Shown: in pieces, positions 50,101 through 60,710 of the stretch
How positions within the stretch are numbered: position 1 is the stretch's first letter
Layout: every line of letters starts with the position of its first letter
Assembly (NCBI GenBank): GCA_021018815.1
Contig: JAITYX010000004.1
Location: 7,258,001-7,322,000, forward strand
Direction: 5' to 3'
Origin: Talinum fruticosum
Taxonomy: Eukaryota > Streptophyta > Magnoliopsida > Caryophyllales > Talinaceae
DNA length: 64,000 nucleotides
Made by a program: the position numbers and the translations under genes
Notes under the pieces: generated by a model
The model's input: only the letters and a program-made list of their open reading frames with translations
Told to the model about the DNA's origin: nothing
Databases searched by the model: none

Positions 50101-50560
50101 AGAGAAGTCAACCACCGGAGAAACGCCCTTCATGCTAGTGTACGGATCCGAAGCCATGCTCCCGATCGAAGTGGCCCTTCACACCCCCGCCTCACAACCT
50201 TTCAAGATGAGTTTAACAACGAGGCCCTCCAGGAGGCCTTTGACTTACTCCCGATGGTTCGAGGAGATAGTTATCTCTATGAGGCCATAACCAAACCGAA
50301 AATGGCAAGAGCCTACAACAGGAGGGTGAAGGGAAGAGATCTTAAAGTTGATGACCTGGTTCTAAGGAAAACCAAAGTTATAGGAAAGGCGGCGGAGCAC
50401 AGAGCAAACTCACAGACTAACCGGGAAGGACCATACATCATTCATGAGATAGTTCGCTCGGGGACTTAGAGGTTGGCTACCCTTGAAGGAGCAAACATTC
50501 CCGGAGCATGGCATAGCGAAGCAACTTAAAGAAGTACTTCATCTAAGTACTGGGAAGCGA
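47181..50560 (+). pseudogene. pol: gypsy pol (RT, two RNase H domains, integrase), degenerate
   Basis: This continues the gypsy frame after the copia insertion. RT at about 47390-48400: YLRKGIEDGLVRLLREYKDV, CYNAMPFGSKTLGATYQRFV and the Tyr-Val-Asp-Asp site at 48013-48024. The RT-linked RNase H is at about 48420-48700 (LLIYLVVLDQAISTVLL). A second, archaeal-type RNase H is at about 48830-49060 (LYVDGSATNDGSGAGLVIT, FKASNNEAEYEALLAG). Integrase at about 49270-50290: a HHCC zinc-binding region ending KCDKCQ, then KWGMDILGPFPKATGQRKYL. Tandem RNase H domains mark the Tat lineage. Stops and frameshifts throughout. Confidence 0.9.
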
Positions 50561-50808
50561 CCTTTGTAAACAGTACAAGCTCATCGATCGGCGTATGGGC
50601 CTTTCTTTAAAGACCCACCCAGCCCAAGTCCTAAAAATGTTGTAAAGGAATCAGCCACGAATGACGCGACTTTTCCAAAAGCGCTCAACTGGGGCACACA
50701 TTCATCTCTTTTGTAATAGACTTTGATCTTCTATGTTAATACAATGATCAAATTTTCTCGTAGCTTTATGCCTCGTGTCTTACCTTAAGTCGATTTTGGA
50801 AAATGAAT

Positions 50809-51110
50809 AGGGGCTAATATGATCCCCTGGAACAACCAAATTCTCGATCTCTTTCGTCGTATATTTTACCTTTGCCGAAGTTGGGGGCATGACTAGGGGC
50901 TAATACGAACCCCTAGAGCTCCTAACCTCTCTGTCCCTCTCGTTGTATTTTCTCAATTTTGTCAAAGTTAGAAGAAAGAGTAGGGGCCCCCTGTTACCCC
51001 CTAGAACAACTACATTGTCACATTCGACTATTGTATGTTTTGCTTGTCCCGATTTTGGGGGCAACACCAAGGGCTAATGCAATCCCCTAAGATAGCCAAA
51101 TATTGCCAAA
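50809..51110. repeat. ~87-bp tandem repeat array in gypsy 3' region
   Basis: Four unit starts at 50809, 50895, 50982 and 51069, each beginning (A)AGGGGC and followed by a CCCCT block and a shared TTTGCC/GTCAAAGTT-type stretch. The units are well diverged. A further patch of short AAGCATCAA-like repeats follows at 51180-51270. Such arrays are characteristic of Tat/Ogre 3' regions. Confidence 0.7.
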
Positions 51111-51372
51111 GTCAAAAGATGATCATATACACAAAAACGACAAGGAAAATCAGCAACAATCAAAAGAAACAATGAGGCAAACAAGCATCAAATAAGCATT
51201 AAATAAGCATTGAGTAGGCATCCAAGCAAACATCAAGTAAGCATCCAAACAAGTATCAAGCAAGGATCAGCCGAAGATAAAAGTTCAAAGAATCCAAAGA
51301 AGCAAAGTATCAAGTCATACGAGCACGCAGGCCATTCAAAAATACATGGCATGCAAGCCATCAAAATCAGTC

Positions 51373-53787
51373 CTAAAAGGTTAGGAAAAGGGAAGGAGAA
51401 TGGAGGCTAGTCCTCGTGGCCGTCCCCGACATGGCCATCGGCTCTATCCTCGGTGTGAATCTCACCGTCCTCGGGGTGCTCTCGGCCGAAGAATCTGATC
51501 GGGAAGCAAAAGCCTCGGAGTAAAGGATAGAGGCGTAGGCCAACCATTGCTCTAGCCTCTCCGCTTCCTCGCCCAAGGCCAAGGAGATCGCCATAAGAAG
51601 CTTCCCGAGAGACGTATCCCTCGTTGCGGCGTCAATCTCCTGGGCGGACTCGAAGCACGACCTCCAGCCTACGCGCCTTCTCGCGAGCAGCTCCGAGGTA
51701 AGCCTCAAGGTCTCGCTCTTTCCCTCGAGCGGCTTCGGCTGAGCCTTCACGGCCTCCGGCTTGTGCCTTCAAGTCTCGCTCTCGCCCCGGGAAGCCCCTA
51801 CTGAGCTTTTAGCTTGCACATTTCCCTGAAAACGGTCGACTTCATTCTTCTTCTCCTTGGAGAGCTTCTTCAAGGAGCTCGAAGGGAAGATACCTTCTTC
51901 GAAGACTTGAGAAGGAGGGCTGAGACTCTATAGCCTCCATGACCACGATGAGAGCCTCGAGAACAAAAGAATTAAATCCCGAAAGGTAAAAAAACACAGG
52001 TATAAGAAAAGTTACTCTTTACCTCAGCCGCGGTCACCGACGTTGCGGAAACGGGAGAAGCGACATCCTTACGAGGAGTGTCGCCATATGCCTTCGAAGG
52101 TTACTCGCCATGATAGCCTTGGTATTTAGGTCGGCACTCGAAGCGGCGAGATTGGAGACCTAAGCATATCTCCTTGCCACTCGTGCTGGGAGTCGCGCCT
52201 TCGGGGAGGAAAGGTCCGAAGCGTCCTCGAGCGCTTACTCGAGTTATACTATCCCCGCACCAACTGGCCCCCATCCTTATGCTAAAGCGGGCGATGCTTG
52301 ACTCTTCTCACCCGGAGGAGGACCACCCCATGGCAAAAATATAATGTTAGCATGAAATCGGAGGTTACCACAGGAGGTCTAATGCCGCTCCCCTAGCAAA
52401 TAGCGATCGTCGAGACAACGGCAGCCGAAGGGTGCGGCTCCGAGGTTTTCCTCTTCTTGCCTCTATTTGTGGCATCCTTGCCTTGAGGGAAGGGTTCGTA
52501 TCCCGGTCACCCCGTGGTCACGAAGAGTTCCCGGCCATGGCTTTGGACGGAAGAGCCCTCGCTTGATCTACGTAAAACAAACCAAAGTCAGTCAGTTTGA
52601 AACATGAACAAAAACAAACATGAGGTGGAGTGAGTACCTCGTGGAAGTTTCGAATCGAGAGCCAACTCGAGTGGCGATGAGGAACAAGTTCTTCTTGAAG
52701 TACTCCCTCTTGGGAAGCCAGTTGGAATGAAGCTTCTCTTTCTTTCCAGCCCTTGTAGGATGGGGTACCTCTCGGTGCGAAAATACTCCGCTACGGAGTA
52801 TACCTCGAAACGATAAGCCGCATGACGAGAACCAGGCATCTTGACGACTTCCTCCTCATCACTTCAAATAGGGACATCCCACTCCCCGTCAAACTTCTCT
52901 ACAAAGAGAAACTCATACTTCCACTCATGGATCGAGGATGCCCTACCCAAGGCGGTCATGTATCCCCTCTTATTTGGGAAGCTATACCACCCTCGTTCAC
53001 CGCCTAACGAGGTGCTCTTCCGAATGCTCGTGGAGGAGGGTGAACGTTTCTAAGTTACAAGAGAGGTCTTTTATTTCACAAGTGGCAATGAACGAACAAA
53101 TCGAGCGCCACGAATTGGGAACAATCTGGGCTGGGGCCAGGTTGAACTTATTGCATATTGCTATAACTAAAGGATAGAGCGGAAACCGCACCCACTATCG
53201 AGCGCCGCTTTATAAAAAGCGTGACACCCCGGAGGGGGACTTAACCGTGTCCCGCTCCAACGGGACCAGAATCTTATAACTATTAGGGATGCGATAATGA
53301 CCAAAGAGCCTCGAGGCCTCGTACCATGTCACTCGCAAAGTGCGGATCGATAAAGTGTGAATCTGGACCGTCACTGGGTCCGACCTCTCGAGCAACGACT
53401 CAACTAAGTCATCCGTCCCCTTAAGTGGTGTAAAAGACGAGGTGGCCTCATCATCTAACGAAATATCTAAGGATTGGGAATTACCTCCGGAATACCCATC
53501 CCGCATGAGCTCATCCATGGTCTTGAGCCGACAGGTAGTCTTAAGCCTAACCATAACCCCGATATCGGAATCCCGCATGGTACAACCCGTGAATTTCACT
53601 TGTCCTCGGAAACCATGACTCCTCTTAACTTCCCAACGGTAAACCACCTCCCGAGAACAACTATTGAGACTAGGAGTGGGGACCTTTCATAAAAGGAATC
53701 GAAGTTGCGGGTAGCACGGCCAAGGGAATAGCCTTCGCAATCTGCGCTAGGCACAAGAATTTGCCGCCATGGCGCACGACTAGCCAC
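51373..53787 (-). pseudogene. antisense ORF of the gypsy element (putative gypsy-type transposon / Transposase_28-like)
   Basis: On the minus strand the N-terminal piece (53647-53210) includes LSIRTLRVTWYEASRLFGHY and NSYKILVPLERDTVKSPSG. The next frame (53191-52997) reads RFPLYPLVIAICNKFNLAPA, then QIVPNSWRSICSFIATCEIK. Downstream, EWKYEFLFVE and EWDVPICSDEEE (about 52930-52850) follow, then a C-terminal helical part (51750-51373). The core resembles the plant family Pfam calls putative gypsy type transposon (PF04195). Antisense ORFs at this position are known in Tat/Retand elements; their function is unresolved. Frameshifts break it here, and a small intron near 52600-52560 is possible. Confidence 0.65.
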
Positions 53788-54339
53788 AACTAGCCGACGA
53801 GAAACTACATCAGGATGACTATCGAGGTTCGCGGAAACTTCTACGTCGCCAGATGCAACAACTCCTAAAGACTCCTCGCTACAACACCATCACTACTACA
53901 CCCATCCACGTGGTACGACAAGTCTCTACCCCGAGGCACAATTGCTCGACAAACTATCATGCTGGCTCACAACAAGTATCCTTGGATCTACCCATTATTC
54001 TAAGGCATACATCTACTTGAATATTCAAACTATAAGAAGGTGATTCGAAGATATACCTCAAAACTTCAACGAAGATGATGAACGCCCGAATCTAGCTCAA
54101 AGGCTCATTCCAAGTGCTCTCTCTCACTTTGAGATTATTTTGTGAATAATGAAAAAGAGCACTAAGAGGCGGGTTATATAGAGCTCACTTCCGATCAATC
54201 GAATTAGTCGAAGTCGCACTGTCTCCCTACACAAGACCGAATTTAAAAATTCAAAATTTAAAATTCGAATTAACAAATTTCGGATTTCCCGCTTAAGCAA
54301 AAATTAAATAAAAAATTAAAAATTAAAAATTAAACAACT

Positions 54340-54378
54340 AGGGTTACGGTTATGGTTACGGTTAGGGTTAAGGTTAGG
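54340..54378 (+). repeat. telomere-like GGTTAN hexamer run
   Basis: Six consecutive units of GGTTAC, GGTTAT or GGTTAG type. It resembles degenerate telomeric repeat but is a hexamer, not the plant TTTAGGG heptamer, and sits inside the gypsy 3' region. Confidence 0.6.
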
Positions 54379-54419
54379 CCTTTGTGGGTTTTGGGTGTTT
54401 TTGGGGGTTTTTGGTAGGG

Positions 54420-55620
54420 CTAAGGTTCGGGGGGCTCGGTGGTAGGGGTTGGTCCGGGTGTCGGTCCAGGGAGGGGTAGCCGGGTCCGAGTGGAAGGCCG
54501 AGAGAGAGGATGTGCGCGGGTGAGGGGCCGAGAAACGCCAACTAGGGGGTGAGAGAGTGAGGGGAGGACTCGAGTTGAGGGGTCGGTACGAGGGGTCGGC
54601 CTCGGGGTCGGGGAGGAGGGAGGGGGAGCCGGGTCCAATCGAGAGGTGAGGGAGAGGGAGTCCGAGCGAGCGAAAGGAGGACTCGGGTCCGGGGGTCGGT
54701 CCGAGGGGTTGGTCTTGGGGGTCGGGGAGGGGTCGGTGCTGGGAGGGACCTAGGTCCGAGCGGAGAGGTGAGGAGGAGGGGTCCGCGAGCGAGAGAGCGT
54801 GAGAGAGAGAGTCCGCTTGAGCGGAGAGACTCGGGGAGGGTTCGGCCCTAGGACTTGGGTCCGGGGGTCGGCTCGAGGGGTCGGTGCTAGGGGTCGGGAG
54901 CGATCGGCTTGGGGTTCGGAGGTGCAGCCAAGCGAGAGCAAACCGAGCAACCGACGAGAGAGATAGAGTGCGTGAGAGAGGCCGAGAGACCGAGAGAGCG
55001 AGAGAGGGTCGGCTCCGCGGTCGGGGTGAGCGCTCGGCTCCGAAGGTCGGGGTGTGGGGTCGGTCCAGGGGGCTAGCCGGGTTCAACGGGGAGGAGAAGC
55101 AACTGTAAAATAGGGGGACCGAGAAGGAGAGATAGTGAGCGAGAGTAGAGGGGAGGGAGGGGAGTTACCCGAGCGGTGGGCAAAAGAGATGGCGAGACCG
55201 AGAGGAGAGGACGGCGAAAGGTGCAGCAGTAGAGGAGGGGGCGGCGAGAGGTGCGACAGCAGAGGGCTCAGCAAGGGAGAGGAGAGAGAGGCGGGAGGAA
55301 GGGTTTTTGAAAGGTGGCCGAGAGGGAAACCGGATCCGAGAGGAGCAGGCCGCGAGGGAAATGGGGAGTCGAGAGGGAGAGAGAGTAGGCCAAGAGGAAG
55401 GGAATGGGCTAAGGGAAAGAGAGTGGGCCGAGAGAGACCGCCGCGGAGAGAAAGGGAGTCGAGAGGGAGAGAGACTGGGTTGAGAAAGAGGTGGGCCGAG
55501 GGGGCAAGCCCGGAGGGAGAAAGAGTGGGCCGAGGAGGAGAGCGGGCCTAGAGGGAGAGAGAGCAGGCAGAACGGGAGGGAAAGCATTCGTAGTTAGGGG
55601 TCGGTAAGAGGAGTCGGATT
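54420..55620 (+). repeat. 1.2-kb purine-biased, G-rich low-complexity block
   Basis: The plus strand is dominated by GAGAGAG, GGGGTCGG and GGCCGAGAG units with a loose ~150-bp higher-order repetition (recurring GGTCGGTCC-GAGGGG). Long ORFs on either strand here (Pro/Ser/Arg-rich, for example 55086-54316 minus) are low-complexity artefacts. The block lies between the antisense ORF and the 3' LTR of the gypsy element. Confidence 0.8.
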
Positions 55621-55862
55621 TAGGGGTCTTCAAAAATAAAAAAATCAAATCAATCAAATAAAAAATCGCACAAATTCATAAGAATTGCAGCGAAAACAAG
55701 CAAGGCCTCGAATGCTCGTCAAACAAGTTGTATCTATACCTTCACAAGGGCTATCCTTCGGGGTTCGAACCAATTTACATTCAGCGACAACTTGGCCCCG
55801 GGAGCCAAAAATCGCGTTCTCAATCCCATAAAGGAGTACCCTTCAAGAAACTATCTCTCAAG

Positions 55863-56145
55863 CACTTTCAAGCCTCGGGGAGCTAAAAGGTCGCACAAAG
55901 ACCCATTCCGCACTTGCACACCCAACGAAGGTTGGGGGTCGCATTCTTCGTGGGATGTTCCCTAGCGAGACTCATGCACTTTCGAACCTTCAGGAATCGA
56001 AAGGTCATGCAAAGACCCATTCCGTCATGGGCACTCGCACTCCTAACTTAAGGTTAGGAGGTTGCGTTCTCCGTGGTATGCTCCCTAGCGAGATATCTAT
56101 ACTCAAGCACTTTTAAGCCTCCGGAGCTGAAAGGTCACTCAAAAA
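55863..56145. repeat. ~120-bp tandem repeat in gypsy 3' region (2.3 copies)
   Basis: Units start at 55863, 55977 and 56108 with CACTTTC-AAGCCTC-like sequence, then AAAGGTC..CAAAGACCCATTCCG and TCCCTAGCGAGA. Spacing is 114 and 131 bp, so the units differ by indels. Confidence 0.65.
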
Positions 56146-56344
56146 TTACTCTTTAAACCCAAGGCGCTAAGTAAAAATCATTCGTCACAACAGAGAGTCA
56201 ACGACAAGATAGGAAAGCGAAGAAAAGCAAAGCTGAAAAGCGAACTTCATTCATTCATTCATTGAGATAAGAGCGCGCAACGCGCCATTACAAGAGAAGA
56301 AAAGCGTCTAAAGTTCAAGATACTACGCTACGAGATACACTACT

Positions 56345-56960
56345 CGAGACGAAAGGATAGCAATGGCTATCACCTCACTTCTCCTTCGGAAGGTTCCTCT
56401 TCTTCACCGCTGGAAGGTTCCTCCTCTTCTCCGTCGGAAGGTTTATCTTCTTCTCCACAGCGAGGCTACTTCCCTTTTCCTTGGGCAAGTCCTTTCGGTC
56501 ACGATAAGAGGGAATAGAAGGGCCATCTATCGACTCACCACTCTCCAAGGGAGGGTTAGACGACGAGCCAACGCTCGGGAGCGGTTCCTCCTCTCGCAGC
56601 AGCGTTCGCCGAAGAATTAAGGTTCGCCGATTGAAGCTCAATGATACAATCGTGGTTGCACTCCACCCAAGCCTCAAGTATACCCCACTCGGACGGAGTG
56701 TAGCTTGAAACAACCTAAGAAACTCCACACCATCGTTGATCAATCCCGTCTTCAAAGCGTCGTTGATGGGAAGCCGATAGAAAGCCTCCACGACAAAGGA
56801 TGGCTGGCGATGCTCAATCGCTGTTTACTCGGCCTCGGCTTGGTTGAAGCGAGGGCACAACTTTTCATATCCGATAGGAAGCTCCCGATGGTCATTGTGT
56901 CCATAGCAAGAGAAAGGAGAAGAGTGAAGAAGTGGAAATTTGCTATCCTTCTCAAGATTC
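56345..56960 (-). pseudogene. possible second antisense ORF with acidic tail, unrecognised
   Basis: Minus-strand frames give NFHFFTLLLSLAMDTMTIGS (56955 onward), then, in other frames, VEAFYRLPINDALKTGLIND and SYTPSEWGILEAWVECNHDC. The end is an acidic repeat, KPSDGEEEEPSSGEEEEP, ending at a stop near 56365. Balanced composition and a clean repetitive acidic C-terminus suggest former coding sequence, but frameshifts split it and no family was recognised. It lies between the repeats and the 3' LTR of the gypsy element. Confidence 0.35.
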
Positions 56961-57065
56961 ACCCCCTATTTATAAGAACTTGGGGCCATAAAGGCATAGC
57001 GGAGTGGGCTCCACATTCCACCTACCTACCTCGGGAGGCATGCAGGTAGAACGTGAGGGGCTAAA

Positions 57066-57678
57066 TGATTCGGGTATTTCCGGGTCAATTCCAGTTCACC
57101 CACCACGTCATCAGCCAACCGTGCCTAATCAATCGGATAAGGGAGGTATCGGCCCAAGCTAACCGTTAACGGGCCGGTAAAAGCCCAAAGCCCACTAGGG
57201 CTAGGGTTTCCCTAAACCATGATGAATTACTACTTTACCCCTTTAAAATCTCCTATAAATACACATCATTTCCCAACTTCACAGCGTGTGTTTTTCACAT
57301 TCCACAAATCTCATCTTTCTCATAATCTCAAGCTTCTAAGCTATTAAGCTCTCAACATTCATCAATGTTCATCAACGTTCATCAACATTCATCAACATTC
57401 ATCCCAAGATTTCCATCTCTGGAAAATCTCTCGGCTCCCATGGAATTCCCCACGCACATCGAGGAAGATTTCCTCGATCCCTTCAATCAAGTCAATCACT
57501 AACTTGAGCGTCGGAGGAGCGTTCCCGTGATCCACCACCCGGGCTTCGCCTTTTGCAGCTTCAAGCAATCGCTACTCGGAATCGGATCGATCGTGCCACT
57601 TCCTCAGCACCGGAGCACTAAATCCCTCCTCTCTTCGAATCATCATCCACATCATCAACTCACTTTTCTTCGGAAACA
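57066..57678 (+). repeat. 3' LTR of the gypsy element
   Basis: 613 bp, homologous to 33499-34091, from TGATTCGGG to CGGAAACA. A small internal expansion of a CATCAA(C/T)(A/G)TT unit near 57356-57400 accounts for much of the length difference. A purine-rich GTGAGGGGC just upstream (57051-57061) may be the polypurine tract. Confidence 0.88.
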
Positions 57679-57701
57679 ATGAAGGAATAATACTCAAATT
57701 A

Positions 57702-57979
57702 TTAGGTGTTGTTTGGCCTTATTTATAAAAAGCTGTTTTTGTTTCTAAAAATAGTTTTTCTAAAAGTAGTTTTTGAAAAAGTTATGAAATATTTGACCTA
57801 ATTTATATGAAAATATTTTTGAATAATAAGTTGTTTGGCTTAGTTTTGTTTACACTATTTATTATAGTATAATTTGATATTATTTTTTTATTTACATAAT
57901 AATTATTATTTAATGTTTACTTTTTGTATAAAATAATATTTATTTATTTGTTAGAGTACGAGATAGAGATAAAACAAAA

Positions 57980-58015
<36 letters not shown>

Positions 58016-58290
58016 AGATAGAGGGGAGAGAGAGATAGAGGTGATCAAATAGATAAAAATAGCGTAAAAAAAGATGAGAGTGAAAAGGAGAGAGAATTGG
58101 ATTTTTGGTGGTTGTTATGCGGTTTTTCCATAAATTAGAATTAGAAATAACTATTAGCTATTTCTATCTCTAAGGAGTTTTTTGCCAAAATCACTTTTGA
58201 AAAACAGTTTTAATTTTCAAAAAATTAGTGTTTGGCCTAATTTCAGTTTTAGAATCCAAAAACAGTTTTAAAATCTAGGCCAAACACCTT
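57702..58290 (-). mobile_element. MITE copy 1 (TGTTTGGCC ends), with internal GA repeat
   Basis: Ends read AGGTGTTGTTTGGCC on the left and GGCCAAACACCTT on the right, an inverted pair. Reverse-complemented, the body matches 58496-58943 (for example GGCCTAGATTTTAAAACTG, TTTCAAAA, AACAACCACC). A (GA)n tract lies at about 57984-58012. Non-coding. Confidence 0.75.
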
Positions 58291-58495
58291 CTTAATTAGT
58301 AAACTAATTAAATCAATAAGTCAAGCATCATATTATTAACAATTCAATATCATAGCTGATGAATGAAGCTTATTTAACAAAGAAAATATAAACATAACGC
58401 AAAGAATTAATATAATAAGAATGCTGGTGAGAACTAAATAATAAGAATAATATCAAGAGAAAAACAAAAAAGTTATATAATCCTAACGAATAAGT

Positions 58496-58943
58496 GGGTG
58501 TTTGGCCTAGATTTTAAAACTGTTTTTGAATTCTAAAAACTGAAATTAGGCCAAACACTAGTTTTTTAAAAATTAAAACTATTTTTCAAAAACAATTTTG
58601 GAAAAAAACTCTCCAGAAACGAAACTGACAAATAGTCATGTTTCTGTTTCTAATTTTGGAAAAACTCCGTAACAACCACCCGAATCTCATTCTCTCTATG
58701 TCTCTCTTATCTTTTACGTTATTTTAATTTCTCTCTCCTCTATCTTTATCTCTCTTCTCTCTCTTTTATTTTATTTTATCTCTATCTTATCTCTATCTTT
58801 CGAGAAATTTTGGCCAAACAAATTAATTATTTGAAAAACACTTATATAAAATTTAGGTCAAACACTTCAAATTTTCTTAAAAACAATTTTTGAAAAAATA
58901 CTTTTTAAAAACAAAAATAAATTTTTAAAAATTAGGCCAAACA
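58496..58943 (+). mobile_element. MITE copy 2, opposite orientation to copy 1
   Basis: It begins GGTGTTTGGCCTAGATTTT and ends AAAAATTAGGCCAAACA, so it has its own terminal inverted repeats. It is the same family as 57702-58290 in the opposite direction, about 205 bp away, so the pair forms a large inverted repeat. ATAAG occurs next to both ends of copy 2 and may be a target duplication. Confidence 0.75.
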
Positions 58944-59865
58944 TAAGAGACAAAAATTTAGTAATAATGCACCCATATTAAAAATAAAAATAAAAATAAA
59001 AATATAAAGAATAGAAAAAAAGGAAAGAAATTAGATAAGAATAATACTCTTAATTATTATTATTGAAATCAATTTCTTTTTAAAAAATTAAAAAATAAAT
59101 CTAATCTAAACAAAATATATAGGAGACAAAATAATTTTGTCACATATATAAAATAACCATGGAACATATCATTATCTATACTAATAATATTAAATGATGT
59201 TGGTTAGAAAGAAATATATATGAATGAGATTAGAATTCTAAAACTTCTTTCATGAAAATTTCTCCCCCTTTTTACAAAGAAAAGTATTTTATTAATTTAT
59301 ATTTCACCGCATAATCATTATTTTTTTATTTGTTTGATTTTTTTAATTAAGTCAATAGATGCCCAATCATAATGGTCATCATTTATTCACGTGTAAATGT
59401 TATTACTGAATGGACTTTCAATGCCAAACTATTTATCTCATATGAATAAATGACCAGTAAATCTCACAAAACATTAACAATAAAATTTAAAATTCAGTTT
59501 TAAAAAAACAAAACCTAAAATACTAAAACCTAATGAAGAACATGTACTAAGAGTAAAAAAAGAAGAAGAAAGAAACACCTAAAAATCATTAAAAAGAAAT
59601 AATCAATGTTAAATTGCATATTTCAACAAACTTTTCTTTAGATGCAATATATTTTGTTAATAAATTTATTTTACGTAGGAAAGTCTAAATAAATAATAAA
59701 CATAACTTAAATGTATAAAATTATGTTAAAGGTTTGTATAATGGATACAATTAAAGACATATTTTTTTAAATAATAATAACAAATGCATATATTTAATAT
59801 AAAAAATTTTAACTTATTAATTAATTACTTACCTTGCTAAATGTCACAACCATAAATTGCACTCA

Positions 59866-59868
<3 letters not shown>
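58944..59868. other. AT-rich spacer, no gene seen
   Basis: Long A/T runs with stops in all frames. A short (AAAAT)n-like patch at 58980-59005. Nothing else assignable. Confidence 0.5.

Positions 59869-59952
<84 letters not shown>
59869..59952. repeat. (AT)n microsatellite
   Basis: About 42 uninterrupted AT dinucleotides. Confidence 0.97.
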
Positions 59953-59954
<2 letters not shown>

Positions 59955-60710
59955 ATATCCATTGAGAATTACTAATAAAAATAAGAATTAAGAACTTTAA
60001 ATTTAGGCGATTAAAATATGATCAAATGGCTGAAAATGTACCACATCATTACCAATTTTAACCACCTAACTCCATCCTCCTCTCCACTCCTTTGCCGGCC
60101 AGAGAAGAATGCCGGCCAGAAAAAAAAAACCATCGCTGTCTCATCTGGTATCCCAACGCTGCCTTCACAACGCTCATCGCCATATGCCTAAGCCAGATCC
60201 ATGGTCGTCGAGCACCGGTGAGCATCGTGGTGGTGCATGTTGGGTCGTTTAATATAGCATACAAAGGGAGGTGACATTGTTATTGGTTCTTTTTGCGATG
60301 GCAATGAAACCCTAGGGGATATATGGGTGAACTCTTGTCCGAAAAGCATGGCGACAACGACAGACGAGAGAAGGGAGGCGACGAGTGGTAGCAGATACGA
60401 GGCAAGCGGTTGACGAGAAAGAAAGGGTGTTTGGCGACAGAGCGTGACAGCCAGCGAGAGAGAGAGCGAAAGCGAGTCGGCGACAGAGCGTGGCGGTTGG
60501 TGAGAGAGAGAGGAGTGGCTGCCAGTGAGAGAGAGAGGGAGGGCAGGCGAGAAATGGGAGGAGAGAAAAAGAAGAGTGTGGTGGCTAGGGTTTGTGGGGG
60601 TTAAAAATATTTAGTTAAATTTGAGTCATTAAATAAGAATTTAAGGGTCAGAATTAGAAGTTACTAATTCTCACCCAAAATGACAGTTCTTATTGGATAT
60701 CATCTAAACA
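59953..60710. other. GC-rich island with GA-rich right part, bounded by weak inverted ends
   Basis: A GC-rich patch (60060-60600) sits in very AT-rich DNA. GGATATCC at 59953 and the inverted GGATATC near 60695, each next to GAGAATTA/TAATTCTC-type sequence, hint at terminal inverted repeats of a small non-autonomous element carrying a host fragment. ORFs inside (60264-60058 minus, 60410-60604 plus) are unrecognised and partly low complexity. Confidence 0.35.

Larger units (their letters stand above)
33499..57678 (+). mobile_element. Tat-lineage Ty3/gypsy LTR retrotransposon, interrupted by copia copy B
   Basis: Two related LTRs (33499-34091 and 57066-57678) bracket gag, aspartic protease, RT, two successive RNase H domains and integrase in gypsy order, followed by a long 3' region. 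Removing the nested copia element and one target duplication leaves about 13.5 kb. Dual RNase H, large size, a long 3' region with tandem repeats, and an antisense ORF between integrase and the 3' LTR are all hallmarks of the Tat/Retand group. The leader between LTR and gag is short, unlike Ogre elements with an upstream ORF. Immediate flanks (GTAAG and ATGAA) do not form a clean 5-bp target duplication. All ORFs are decayed. Confidence 0.85.

Noticed and set aside
54340..54378. True telomeric or chromosome-end sequence
   Set aside because: The unit is a degenerate hexamer in a short run inside a retrotransposon, not a TTTAGGG array.
54316..55086. 256-codon minus-strand ORF rich in Pro, Ser and Arg
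   Set aside because: It lies entirely in the purine-biased low-complexity block; the composition explains both the length and the residues.
55165..55587. 140-codon minus and 138-codon plus ORFs over the same DNA
   Set aside because: Both strands are open because of low-complexity G/A-rich sequence with few stop triplets; there is no protein signal.
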